From Flavobacterium urocaniciphilum (GTDB lineage Bacteria; Bacteroidota; Bacteroidia; Flavobacteriales; Flavobacteriaceae): a DNA stretch of 64,000 nucleotides. The stretch covers positions 124,001 to 188,000 of the forward strand of contig NZ_FOEI01000001.1 in assembly GCF_900110615.1 (NCBI RefSeq), read 5' to 3'. Each line of letters begins with the position of its first letter. Position 1 is the stretch's first letter. Made by a program: the position numbers and the translations under genes. This document shows, in pieces, positions 51,781 to 59,749 of this stretch. The notes beneath the pieces were generated by a model. It did no database searches and was not told where the DNA came from. It worked only from the letters and a program-made list of their open reading frames with translations.

Positions 51781-51924
51781 ATGGCAAAACTTTACTCTAG
51801 AAGAAAAAAATCTAAAAAAGAAATTAAACCAAATAAAGAAATAGTTAGTTTTATTTTGAGTTATTCGAAAGCATTGAATATTGTAAAGGTTAATAATTTT
51901 ACATTTGAAAATGTAGTTAATTAA
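51781..51924 (+). CDS. Small basic protein downstream of the sigma factor
   Basis: 47 residues, ATG 51781 to TAA 51924. The N-terminal half is very basic (LYSRRKKSKKEIKPNKE), the second half mildly hydrophobic (IVSFILSYSKALNIVKVNNF). A terminator begins 5 bases after its stop, so the message from the sigma gene reads through it. The basic front suggests nucleic-acid or membrane contact; no family recognised. Confidence 0.6.
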   Translation: MAKLYSRRKKSKKEIKPNKEIVSFILSYSKALNIVKVNNFTFENVVN

Positions 51925-51928
51925 GAAA

Positions 51929-51959
51929 TGCTCCGAAGTTACTTCGGAGTATTTTTTTT
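51929..51959 (+). terminator. Rho-independent terminator after the small basic gene
   Basis: CTCCGAAGT and ACTTCGGAG form a 9-bp stem with a 1-2 base loop, followed by T8. Ends the sigma-factor transcript. Confidence 0.9.
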
Positions 51960-51965
51960 GTTTTA

Positions 51966-52111
51966 TAGCCACGAAATTGAAGATTCATCATAGCTAATTC
52001 ACGAATTATTTAATTCTATTAAATAAAAATTGAATCGACAATGTCGTTGATTAATTCGAATTAATCTATTTCAATATTTTTACTTTTTTTAAATTCGTGA
52101 ATTCGTGGCCA
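51966..52111. repeat. TAGCCACGAA...TTCGTGGCCA palindrome, copy 2
   Basis: Outer arms TAGCCACGAA (51966) and TTCGTGGCCA (52102), inner arms AATTCACGAATT and AATTCGTGAATT, enclosing an AT-rich loop. The left arm is interrupted: ~20 extra bases (ATTGAAGATTCATCATAGCT) stand between GCCACGA and ATTCACGAATT. Related to the uninterrupted copy at 36301-36422. Confidence 0.8.
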
Positions 52112-52121
52112 AAATTTTTAA

Positions 52122-52784
52122 TTATTTTGATATATTTTTTTTGTAATATTCATTTAAAACCGATTTTCTCCCAATCGTTTTAGTGATAATATCTTTTTCT
52201 AAATCCCAGCCACGAGCTGGAGAATATTCACGACCGTACCAAATAATTTGAAGGTGTAAATCATTCCAAGTTTCTCTAGGAAAAATGGCTTTCGCGTCTT
52301 TTTCAGTTTCGGTTACATTTTTTCCAGAAGTTAAATTCCATCGATACATCAAACGATGAATATGAGTGTCGACAGGAAATGCTGGAACACCAAAAGCTTG
52401 ACTCATCACCACGCTCGCTGTTTTATGTCCAACTGCAGGTAAACTTTCTAAGGCTTCAAAGTCTTGTGGGACTTCACCATTGTATTTTTCAATTAATATT
52501 TGAGATAAACCAAAAATTCCTTTCGATTTCATTGGCGATAACCCACAAGGACGAATGATGTCTTGAATTTCCTCAACCGTCATTTTTACCATATCATAAG
52601 GATTATCTGCTTTTGCAAATAATAAAGGTGTAATTTGATTTACTCGAACATCAGTACATTGTGCTGAAAGTAAAACGGCAACTAATAAAGTATAAGGGTC
52701 TTTATGGTCTAACGGAATGGGAATTTCCGGATATAATTCGTTTAACGTATTTATAACAAATGTTGCACGTTCTTTTTTAGTCAT
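52122..52784 (-). CDS. nth: Endonuclease III without the Fe-S cluster
   Basis: 220 residues. Helix-hairpin-helix ESLPAVGHKTASVV with catalytic Lys (GHKTA, about residue 121) and catalytic Asp in FPVDTHIHR (about 139). The family's C-terminal Cys-X6-Cys-X2-Cys-X5-Cys loop is missing: the position reads YGREYSPARGWDLEKDIITKT with no Cys. It removes oxidised pyrimidines and nicks DNA. The 3' end meets the palindromic repeat. Confidence 0.93.
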   Translation of the reverse strand: MTKKERATFVINTLNELYPEIPIPLDHKDPYTLLVAVLLSAQCTDVRVNQITPLLFAKADNPYDMVKMTVEEIQDIIRPCGLSPMKSKGIFGLSQILIEKYNGEVPQDFEALESLPAVGHKTASVVMSQAFGVPAFPVDTHIHRLMYRWNLTSGKNVTETEKDAKAIFPRETWNDLHLQIIWYGREYSPARGWDLEKDIITKTIGRKSVLNEYYKKNISK

Positions 52785-52885
52785 TTTAGTATATTTGAAT
52801 TCGTAAAGTTATAAAGTTCAAATTCAATATCAAAATACAACAAATTATAAACAATAACTATTAACAATAAACCATAAACATAAAT

Positions 52886-53338
52886 ATGACACATTTAAAA
52901 GTTGGAGATAAAGCACCAGATTTTTCTGGAATAGATCAAAATGGGAAATCACATTCATTAGCGGATTATAAAGGGAAAAAGTTAGTTGTTTTCTTTTATC
53001 CAAAAGCGAATACACCTGGTTGTACTGCAGAAGCTTGTGATTTAAGAGATAATTACGAGCGTTTCAAAGCGAATAATTATGAATTGTTAGGCGTAAGTGC
53101 GGATAGTGCTAAAGCACAAAAGAAGTTTGAAGAAAAATATAGTTTTCCTTTTCCTTTATTAGCCGATGAAGATAAATCGGTAATTGAAGCATTTAATGTG
53201 TGGGGACCAAAAACGTTTATGGGACGTTTGTTTAATGGAATCCACAGAATAACATTTGTAATTGATGAAAATGGAATAATAGAAGATGTAATTACTAAAG
53301 TAAAAACAAAAGAGCATGCTGCTCAAATATTGAAATAA
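52886..53338 (+). CDS. bcp: Thioredoxin-dependent peroxiredoxin, BCP type
   Basis: 150 residues. PKANTPGCTAEACDLRD holds peroxidatic Cys (~47) and a second Cys five residues on, the 2-Cys BCP/PrxQ arrangement; FFYP and Arg in GRLFNGIHRITFVID complete the site. Reduces H2O2 and alkyl peroxides with thioredoxin. Divergent from nth. Confidence 0.95.
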   Translation: MTHLKVGDKAPDFSGIDQNGKSHSLADYKGKKLVVFFYPKANTPGCTAEACDLRDNYERFKANNYELLGVSADSAKAQKKFEEKYSFPFPLLADEDKSVIEAFNVWGPKTFMGRLFNGIHRITFVIDENGIIEDVITKVKTKEHAAQILK

Positions 53339-53367
53339 AAAAAATCCTGCTTTTGCAGGATTTTTTG
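53337..53367. terminator. Bidirectional rho-independent terminator
   Basis: AAAATCCTGC and GCAGGATTTT form a 10-bp stem with a 4-base loop, flanked by A- and T-runs, between the convergent bcp and 53370 genes. Confidence 0.92.
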
Positions 53368-53369
53368 TT

Positions 53370-54830
53370 TTAGGACTTGATTAATTCGCTTGATTTCTTG
53401 TAACCGAATAAATGATCTTTTTTAATCATGTCGGCAATTCCATCTGGTAACATTTCTTCCCAACCAGATTCTCCATTTGAAATCATTTTCAATATTTTTC
53501 TAGAGAAAATATCTAAAGTTTTTTCGTCGAAAGTGGTAATGTCTGTTACTTTTCCATTGTATTTGAAGAATTTGTATAATTCTTTCATACGTGGATGAAC
53601 TTTTAAGTTTTCAGAATTAATGATTTCACCCGTTTCTGGATCTTTCATTGGATATAAATATACTTTTAAGTCTCTGTAGAATAATTTACCAAAAGCTTCT
53701 AAAATGCCACCTGATAAATGTCTGTAGTATTTCTCGTCAAAAATATCAACTAAATTACTTACACCCATTGCTAAACCAGTTCTCGATTTAGTAAATGTTG
53801 AGAAGTATTCTAATACTTTGAAATACTCTTGGAAGTTAGAGATCATTACCGTTTGTCCTAATGAACACAATAATTCGGCTCTGTCTAAGAAGTCTCTTTC
53901 GTCAATTTCACCTTCCGCTTTTAAGTTTGAAAGGGTAATTTCGAAAACTACGAAAGTATTGTTTTTGTCAACTTTATTTTCTTGTATAAACATTTCATAC
54001 GATTGTCTATACATATCCATATTTACTTTAGTAACCGGTCTGAAACTTCCTCTTAATGCTAAAATGTTTTTCTTATATAAAACAGCAGCTGGTAAAATGT
54101 TTTTTCCTTCTGGATTAAACATTACGGCATCAGTCATTCCGTTTTTAACCAATTGTAAACTCATTAATCGATTATCAACATTTGCAAAACGAGGTCCTGA
54201 AAAGTTAACCGTATCAATTTCAATTTGGTCTTTATCCAAATGATCGTATAAGTAACGTAATAATTTTTTTGCGTCGTTATGTTTGTAAAATGCTCCGTAA
54301 ATTAAGTTTACACCTAATACACCAAGTGTTTCTTGTTGTAAACGGGCATCGTTTTCTTTAAATCGGATGTGAATTAAAATTTCGTTGTATTCTTCGTCTG
54401 GCTCTACTTGGAATTTAATTCCAACCCAACCATGACCTTTGAATTGTTTCGCGAAATCAATTGTAGCAACTGTATTGGCGTAACTGAAAAATAATTTATT
54501 TGGATGTTTGTCTCTTTTTAAACGCTCTTCAATTAATTTAGTTTCATGTGTTAGCATTTTTCTAAGGCGACTTTCAGTAACATATCTACCGTCATCTTCA
54601 ATTCCATAAATAGCATCACTAAAGTCTTTGTCGTATGCCGACATCGCTTTTGCGATAGTTCCAGAAGAAGCTCCAGCTCTAAAAAAATGTCTTACAGTTT
54701 CTTGACCTGCGCCAATTTCTGCAAAAGTACCATAAATGTGTTCGTTTAAATTTATACGGAGTGCCTTGTCCTTTGTTGAAGGAATTTGTTCAATTGCTTT
54801 GTCTCCTCTTAAAGTTATTTCAGTCGTCAT
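53370..54830 (-). CDS. Conserved Bacteroidota protein of unknown function
   Basis: 486 residues, cytoplasmic, no signal or membrane segment. Notable blocks: EIGAGQETVRHFFRAGASSGTIAKAMSAYDKDFSDAIYG near the start, RHLSGGILEAFGKLFYRDLKVYLYPM late, and many charged helices. I recall this family being widely kept in Flavobacteriaceae and labelled nicotinate-nucleotide adenylyltransferase in databases, but the nucleotidyltransferase HxGH motif is not visible here. Strong promoter elements lie 50-78 bases upstream of its ATG. Confidence 0.75.
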   Translation of the reverse strand: MTTEITLRGDKAIEQIPSTKDKALRINLNEHIYGTFAEIGAGQETVRHFFRAGASSGTIAKAMSAYDKDFSDAIYGIEDDGRYVTESRLRKMLTHETKLIEERLKRDKHPNKLFFSYANTVATIDFAKQFKGHGWVGIKFQVEPDEEYNEILIHIRFKENDARLQQETLGVLGVNLIYGAFYKHNDAKKLLRYLYDHLDKDQIEIDTVNFSGPRFANVDNRLMSLQLVKNGMTDAVMFNPEGKNILPAAVLYKKNILALRGSFRPVTKVNMDMYRQSYEMFIQENKVDKNNTFVVFEITLSNLKAEGEIDERDFLDRAELLCSLGQTVMISNFQEYFKVLEYFSTFTKSRTGLAMGVSNLVDIFDEKYYRHLSGGILEAFGKLFYRDLKVYLYPMKDPETGEIINSENLKVHPRMKELYKFFKYNGKVTDITTFDEKTLDIFSRKILKMISNGESGWEEMLPDGIADMIKKDHLFGYKKSSELIKS

Positions 54831-54879
54831 TTTTCTTGTTTTTCAAAAAAACGTAATTTGGGCTATTTTGTTTATATTG

Positions 54880-54908
54880 CAAAGTTAATAAAATATAGGT
54901 TTTGACAA
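54880..54908 (-). promoter_or_regulatory. Promoter of the 53370 gene
   Basis: On the minus strand TTG (54908-54906), 18 bases, then TAACTTTG (54887-54880), matching TTG / TAnnTTTG with good spacing. About 50 bases precede the ATG. Confidence 0.55.
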
Positions 54909-55036
54909 GAGTAAATTGTTATTTTTGTAAAAAAATATTCAGATTCGAATGTAATCTTTAACGTTTGAGTTTAAATCGAGTATTTTTACTGAAATTTAAG
55001 CGTAAAAATTACCAATAGTTTTATTATTTTTATCAC

Positions 55037-55804
55037 ATGAAAGTTTACTTTTTAGGCACTGGTACATCACAAGGAATTCCTGTAATTGGGAGTCATCATT
55101 CAGTGTGTTTAAGTGATAATTTAAAAGATAAAAGACTGCGTGTTTCGGTTTGGATACATGATGCTGATTTTTCAATTGTGATAGATTGTGGTCCCGATTT
55201 TAGACAACAAATGTTAACGAGTAAATGTGTTCGATTGGATGCTTTACTTTTTACGCATGAACATGCCGATCATACTGCTGGTTTAGATGATATTAGACCG
55301 TTTTATTTTGCACAAGGAGATATTCCTATTTATGCACATGATAGAGTTTTAAAAAATTTAGCCAGACGATTCGATTATATTTTTGAAAAGGAAAATAAAT
55401 ATCCTGGAGCACCTTCAGTTGTAACTCATGAAGTGAAAGAAAATGAAAGTTTTTCGGTTAAGAATCAAACTATTATTCCGATTAATGCTATGCATGGAAA
55501 TTTACAAGTTTTTGGTTATCGAATTAAAGATTTCGTTTATTTAACAGATGTAAAAACAATTGAAGATTCTGAATTAGATAAATTGAAGAATGTTGAGGTT
55601 TTGGTTATCAATGCCTTACGATTTGAACCGCATAATACACATTTTAATATTGAAGAAGCATTAAATTTCATAAATTTGGTGCAACCAAAAAAAGCCTATT
55701 TAACGCATATAAGTCACATCATGGGTTTTCATGATGAAGTACAAAAACAATTGCCAAATAATGTGTTTTTAGCCTTCGATAATTTAGAAATAGAAATAGA
55801 ATAA
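55037..55804 (+). CDS. PhnP-like metallo-beta-lactamase-fold hydrolase
   Basis: 255 residues. THEHADHTAGLDD at residues 73-85 is the HxHxDH metal motif; FLGTGTSQGIPVIGSHH opens the chain in the PhnP/RNase Z style, and LTDVKT, INALRFEPHNTHF and LTHISHIMGFHDE carry the remaining ligands. PhnP cleaves cyclic phosphodiesters in phosphonate use; no phn genes are nearby, so the true substrate is open. Two small envelope genes follow with spacings of 2 and 1 bases. Confidence 0.9.
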   Translation: MKVYFLGTGTSQGIPVIGSHHSVCLSDNLKDKRLRVSVWIHDADFSIVIDCGPDFRQQMLTSKCVRLDALLFTHEHADHTAGLDDIRPFYFAQGDIPIYAHDRVLKNLARRFDYIFEKENKYPGAPSVVTHEVKENESFSVKNQTIIPINAMHGNLQVFGYRIKDFVYLTDVKTIEDSELDKLKNVEVLVINALRFEPHNTHFNIEEALNFINLVQPKKAYLTHISHIMGFHDEVQKQLPNNVFLAFDNLEIEIE

Positions 55805-55806
55805 CA

Positions 55807-56295
55807 ATGAAAAAGAATTTATTACTGTACGCATTTGTATTTTCAATCTTGATTAATATTTTTCAAATGGTTAATTCCTCAAGAATATTAAAAAGAAGTG
55901 AAGAAGTATCTACAATTAGTAAAAAACAAGTTAAAGTTGCTCAAGATTCAATTGCAAAATTGATTGAAAATGACATGTTTTCGTTAGATAATAGTCAAGA
56001 CGCTCAAGAATATTTTTATCCTCAAGATATTAAAAAAATAAAAGCAAAAGTATATGATGATTTGATTGCTCATAATAGTGACAAAAAAGGGAATAAATAT
56101 ATTTCATATGAGCAGGTTGGTGAAAATCCATTCATTATCAATAACGTAAAAATATTAAATCACAGATGGTTAATTGCTAATTTTTCTGATGGTAAAATTT
56201 GGGGTGAAGTTTTAATTAAGTATTTTCATAATGAAGATAAGCCTACAGATTTTGAAACTATTGAATCATTAGTTTATCAACATACATTCGAATAA
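55807..56295 (+). CDS. Signal-anchored protein of unknown function
   Basis: 162 residues. N-terminal hydrophobic stretch LLLYAFVFSILINIFQMV (signal anchor), a helical region with KRSEEVSTISKKQVKVAQDSIAKLIEND, then a compact C-terminal part (YISYEQVGENPFIINNVKILNHRWLIANFSDGKIWGEVLIKYFHN). Not recognised. Starts 2 bases after the hydrolase stop. Confidence 0.7.
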   Translation: MKKNLLLYAFVFSILINIFQMVNSSRILKRSEEVSTISKKQVKVAQDSIAKLIENDMFSLDNSQDAQEYFYPQDIKKIKAKVYDDLIAHNSDKKGNKYISYEQVGENPFIINNVKILNHRWLIANFSDGKIWGEVLIKYFHNEDKPTDFETIESLVYQHTFE

Positions 56296-56296
56296 T

Positions 56297-56782
56297 ATGA
56301 AAAAATTAAGTTACATTTTTATTTTAATCGCTTTAGTATCTTGCGACTATATTTTGAAAAGTCCAGCAACAGCTGATGATGAATTTGTGTTAGATTCAAT
56401 TGTTAAAAATCAAGTTAACGATGATGAAAATAAAAATGGTTGCGATTTAAAAGCGGGTTACAAATGGTCGAATATGACTAAAAAATGTGTACGTGTTTTT
56501 GATGAAGGATATCGATTAACTTCTATAGAAAAAGATTCTTTAGGGAAAGGAAAAAATGCCTATTTCTTTATTGATGAAGATAGTTTAGAAGCCGAAATTT
56601 TCTTACCTGATTCTAAAGAATCAATCATTTTTAAAAGAGAAGATGAAAACGAAAATTTCAAATATCAAAATTTTGTATTTAAAATTAAAAAAGGATATAA
56701 TTTATATTACAATAATAAGTTATTGTTTCAACCTGCCAACCCAGTCGATTTAAAAGTTGTTGGTTCAGATGAAGATCATTAA
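56297..56782 (+). CDS. Lipoprotein of unknown function
   Basis: 161 residues. Lipobox SYIFILIALVSCDYIL (Cys 16). GCDLKAGYKWSNMTKKCVRVF holds a Cys pair; the rest is acidic. No family recognised. Starts one base after the previous stop; ends before a hairpin terminator. Confidence 0.7.
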   Translation: MKKLSYIFILIALVSCDYILKSPATADDEFVLDSIVKNQVNDDENKNGCDLKAGYKWSNMTKKCVRVFDEGYRLTSIEKDSLGKGKNAYFFIDEDSLEAEIFLPDSKESIIFKREDENENFKYQNFVFKIKKGYNLYYNNKLLFQPANPVDLKVVGSDEDH

Positions 56783-56793
56783 TTAAAACAAAA

Positions 56794-56826
56794 AGAAAAC
56801 CCAATATTCAATATTGGTTTTTTCTT
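56794..56826. terminator. Hairpin terminator, convergent genes
   Basis: CCAATATT and AATATTGG form an 8-bp stem followed by TTTTTTC; A-rich before. Between the lipoprotein gene and the convergent hydrolase gene. Confidence 0.75.
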
Positions 56827-56829
56827 TTA

Positions 56830-57858
56830 TTATATCTTCTTTTCATCCACATCTTTCAAAAATTGAATCAATCCAGTAAAATAAGTTTCTTGATCGTCGT
56901 ATTGCGATAAGTGACTACCGTTTTTACAATACAAAAATCTTCCATTTTGAACTTGTGTTGCCATCCATTTCATGTGTTCTGGATCCATGGTGTCGTATTT
57001 TGCACCAATAGTTAATGTTGGAACAATTAATTCTTTTAATCTTTTCGAAACATCCCAATTTTTGATGTAGGCATCACCTGTAATTCCGAATTCACTATAG
57101 CCTTGCATCGAAATATATACTTCAGGATTGATGTGTTTGAAACATCTAGTAATCGATTCAGGCCAATCCTTTTGAGGTTTGCGTAAAATATGAGCCGTAT
57201 AATAATGTTCAAAAAGTAATTCGGTATAACGTGGATTCGAAAAATCATTGTTTTTTTCTAATTGCATGATTTCAGCATATACTTCTTTTTTCATTTGCGG
57301 ACCCAATACTTCTTGTGCATATTTGTTATACAACGGAATGCTTGAAACCATGTTTGAAATAATCAAACCCTTTAAATTTTTCTGATATTTTAAAGCATAA
57401 TCCATAGCTAAAATTCCACCCCAAGATTGCCCTAAAATGTAAAAATTGTCTTTGTTTAAACCTAAGGCAATTCGTACTTGTTCAACTTCTTCTACAAATC
57501 GTTCGTTAGTCCATAGTGATTTGTCTTTTGGTTGATCAGAATAATATGAACCTAATTGATCGTAGTAAATAAATTCTATTCCTTCTTTAGGTAGATAACC
57601 TTCAAAAGATTCGTAAAGTTCATGTGTTAATCCTGGTCCGCCGTGTAAAAGCAAGACTTTTATTTTCGGATTATTTCCAATTCTTTTGGTCCAAACTTTA
57701 AAAGTACCTTTTGGAGTTTTAATAGGAATCATTTTAATACCACCAGTATATTGATCATCTTTATTTTCGAAAGTATGGTAGTTTTTTAACGAAAAATCTT
57801 CGCTCTTTTTACAAGAAAAGAAAGCGAAGATTAACGAAATGAATAGTATTTTTTTCAT
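56830..57858 (-). CDS. Proline iminopeptidase-family hydrolase, lipoprotein
   Basis: 342 residues. Lipobox LIFAFFSCKKSE (Cys 16). HGGPGLTHELYE is the oxyanion loop typical for the S33 family, GQSWGGILAMDYA the nucleophile elbow (Ser), and KNGSHLSQYD carries the His. Related enzymes remove N-terminal Pro or act on esters. Located at the envelope. The acyl-CoA ligase gene is 10 bases upstream on the same strand. Confidence 0.88.
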   Translation of the reverse strand: MKKILFISLIFAFFSCKKSEDFSLKNYHTFENKDDQYTGGIKMIPIKTPKGTFKVWTKRIGNNPKIKVLLLHGGPGLTHELYESFEGYLPKEGIEFIYYDQLGSYYSDQPKDKSLWTNERFVEEVEQVRIALGLNKDNFYILGQSWGGILAMDYALKYQKNLKGLIISNMVSSIPLYNKYAQEVLGPQMKKEVYAEIMQLEKNNDFSNPRYTELLFEHYYTAHILRKPQKDWPESITRCFKHINPEVYISMQGYSEFGITGDAYIKNWDVSKRLKELIVPTLTIGAKYDTMDPEHMKWMATQVQNGRFLYCKNGSHLSQYDDQETYFTGLIQFLKDVDEKKI

Positions 57859-57868
57859 TTTTAGATTT

Positions 57869-59644
57869 TTATTCTCTATAAATTTTATCGTAAAGAGTTT
57901 GGTATTTTTCTTTGATAATTTTACGTTTCAATTTCATAGTTGGTGTTAAATGACCAGCGTCAATAGACCAAATATCTGGAGTTAATTCGAAACGTTTTAC
58001 TTGTTCCCAATTTCCAAATTTCTTATTAGCTTCGTCAATGTCTTCTTGGAAACGAGCAATGACTTTCGGATTACTGCAAATTTCTTCGTTTGTTATTCCT
58101 ATTTCAATTTTATGTCTGCTTGCCCATTCTTTTACGAAATCGAAAGCTGGTTGAATAAACGCAGCTGGCATTTTTTCACCATCTCCAATTACCATAATTT
58201 GTTCAATAAATCGAGATTGTTTAAAAGTATTTTCTAACACTTGAGGGGCAACATATTTTCCACCTGATGTTTTGAACATTTCTTTTTTACGATCTGTAAT
58301 TTTTAAGAATCCTTCAGAATCAATTTCACCAATATCTCCAGTGTGGAAATAACCATCTTTAATTACTTCATTAGTTTGTGCTTCATCTTTGTAGTAACCC
58401 ATCATTACATTCGGACCTTTACAAAGAATTTCTCCGTCTTCTGCAATTTTAACTTCTACATTATCGATTACTTTTCCAACAGTTCCAATTTTGAAACCTC
58501 TGTTTCTCATATCGTTTACAGAAATAACTGGAGATGTTTCAGTTAAACCGTAACCTTCCATAACTGGAATTCCAGCCGCAGTAAAGACTTTTGTTAAACG
58601 CGTTTGTAAAGCAGCACTTCCAGAAACTAATAGTTCTAATTCGCCGCCTAATCCTTCTTGCCATTTTGAGAAAATTAATTTTCTCGCAATTCCTAATTTG
58701 AAATTATAGAAAGCTCCGTTTTCATTATAAGGTTTAAATTCCATACCTAAATCTAAAGCCCAGAAGAATAATTTCTTTTTAATACCTGTTAAATCAGCAC
58801 CTTTAGCATAAATTTTATCGTATACTTTTTCTAAAAGTCTAGGTACAACCGACATAACATGGGGATGCACTTCTTTTAAATTATCAGAAATTTTTTCAAT
58901 ACTTTCCGCAAAATAAATTGAAATTCCGCCGTATTGATAAACGTAAGTAAGCATTCTTTCGAAAATATGACAAATAGGTAAGAAGCTTAATGCACGAGTA
59001 CTACCTTTTCGTAAAGGCATTCTATTGTCTGAACTTAATACATCAGATACAATATTATTATGTGAAAGCATTACACCTTTTGGTCTGCCTGTAGTTCCAG
59101 AAGTATAAATAATAGTTGCTAATTCTGTTGGAAGAACATTGTTTTTTCTTTCTTCAACTACATCTTGATTAGAAGCATCAGCACCTAATTCTAACAAATC
59201 ACTCCATTTTTTGCAACCATCAATTTCATTAAAAGAATACACATCTACTAATAATGGAATTCGACTTTTTACAGACATTAATTTGTTGTACACTTCAATA
59301 TCCGAAACGAAACATATTTTAGATTCAGAGTGATTTAAAATATATTCATAATCTTCTGGTGCAATTGTTGGATAAATAGGCACCGTTTGTGCTCCAGTTT
59401 GTAAACAACCAATATCTGAAATATGCCATTCCGTTCTATTGTTTGAAGAAATAATGGCAATTTTATCGTTTTTTTGAATTCCTAATCTAATTAATGCACG
59501 AGATAATGCATTTGCTTTATTTATATATTCTTGAGTAGAAGTTTTAACCCATTCATTACCATATTTTGTAACTAAAGCATCTGGTAAATTATATTTTTCT
59601 AATTGATAATAAGGGAAATCAAATAGTCTTGTAATATTTGTCAT
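57869..59644 (-). CDS. Long-chain fatty-acid-CoA ligase (AMP-binding)
   Basis: 591 residues, FadD/FACL class. AMP-binding motif TIIYTSGTTGRPKGVMLSH (about 185-203), YGLTETSPVISV, and the late DGYFHTGDIGEID with ITDRKKEMFKTSGGKYV. It forms acyl-CoA from free fatty acids with ATP. The C-terminal Lys motif and extra loop are those of long-chain enzymes. It is not MenE, which is shorter and would be expected in the men region. Divergent from the LTA-synthase-like gene. Confidence 0.92.
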   Translation of the reverse strand: MTNITRLFDFPYYQLEKYNLPDALVTKYGNEWVKTSTQEYINKANALSRALIRLGIQKNDKIAIISSNNRTEWHISDIGCLQTGAQTVPIYPTIAPEDYEYILNHSESKICFVSDIEVYNKLMSVKSRIPLLVDVYSFNEIDGCKKWSDLLELGADASNQDVVEERKNNVLPTELATIIYTSGTTGRPKGVMLSHNNIVSDVLSSDNRMPLRKGSTRALSFLPICHIFERMLTYVYQYGGISIYFAESIEKISDNLKEVHPHVMSVVPRLLEKVYDKIYAKGADLTGIKKKLFFWALDLGMEFKPYNENGAFYNFKLGIARKLIFSKWQEGLGGELELLVSGSAALQTRLTKVFTAAGIPVMEGYGLTETSPVISVNDMRNRGFKIGTVGKVIDNVEVKIAEDGEILCKGPNVMMGYYKDEAQTNEVIKDGYFHTGDIGEIDSEGFLKITDRKKEMFKTSGGKYVAPQVLENTFKQSRFIEQIMVIGDGEKMPAAFIQPAFDFVKEWASRHKIEIGITNEEICSNPKVIARFQEDIDEANKKFGNWEQVKRFELTPDIWSIDAGHLTPTMKLKRKIIKEKYQTLYDKIYRE

Positions 59645-59721
59645 AAAAATAAATTAATACTGCAATGTATAAAAAAAATACATATTTATAAATTTTTTAA
59701 CCTTTAAACTTCTAATATTAT

Positions 59722-59729
59722 TAATTTTG
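59722..59729 (+). promoter_or_regulatory. Possible -7 element for the LTA-synthase-like gene
   Basis: TAATTTTG, a full TAnnTTTG match, followed by CA, 20 bases before the ATG at 59750. No clear -33 TTG. Confidence 0.4.
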
Positions 59730-59749
59730 CAGAACTTAATTTTTAAAAT

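Noticed and set aside
53818..54243. 141-codon open frame on the plus strand
   Set aside because: Antisense shadow of the conserved 53370 gene; no homology, no start signal.
57869..59644. Acyl-CoA ligase as MenE
   Set aside because: At 591 residues with long-chain features it fits FadD/FACL better than the shorter o-succinylbenzoate ligase.
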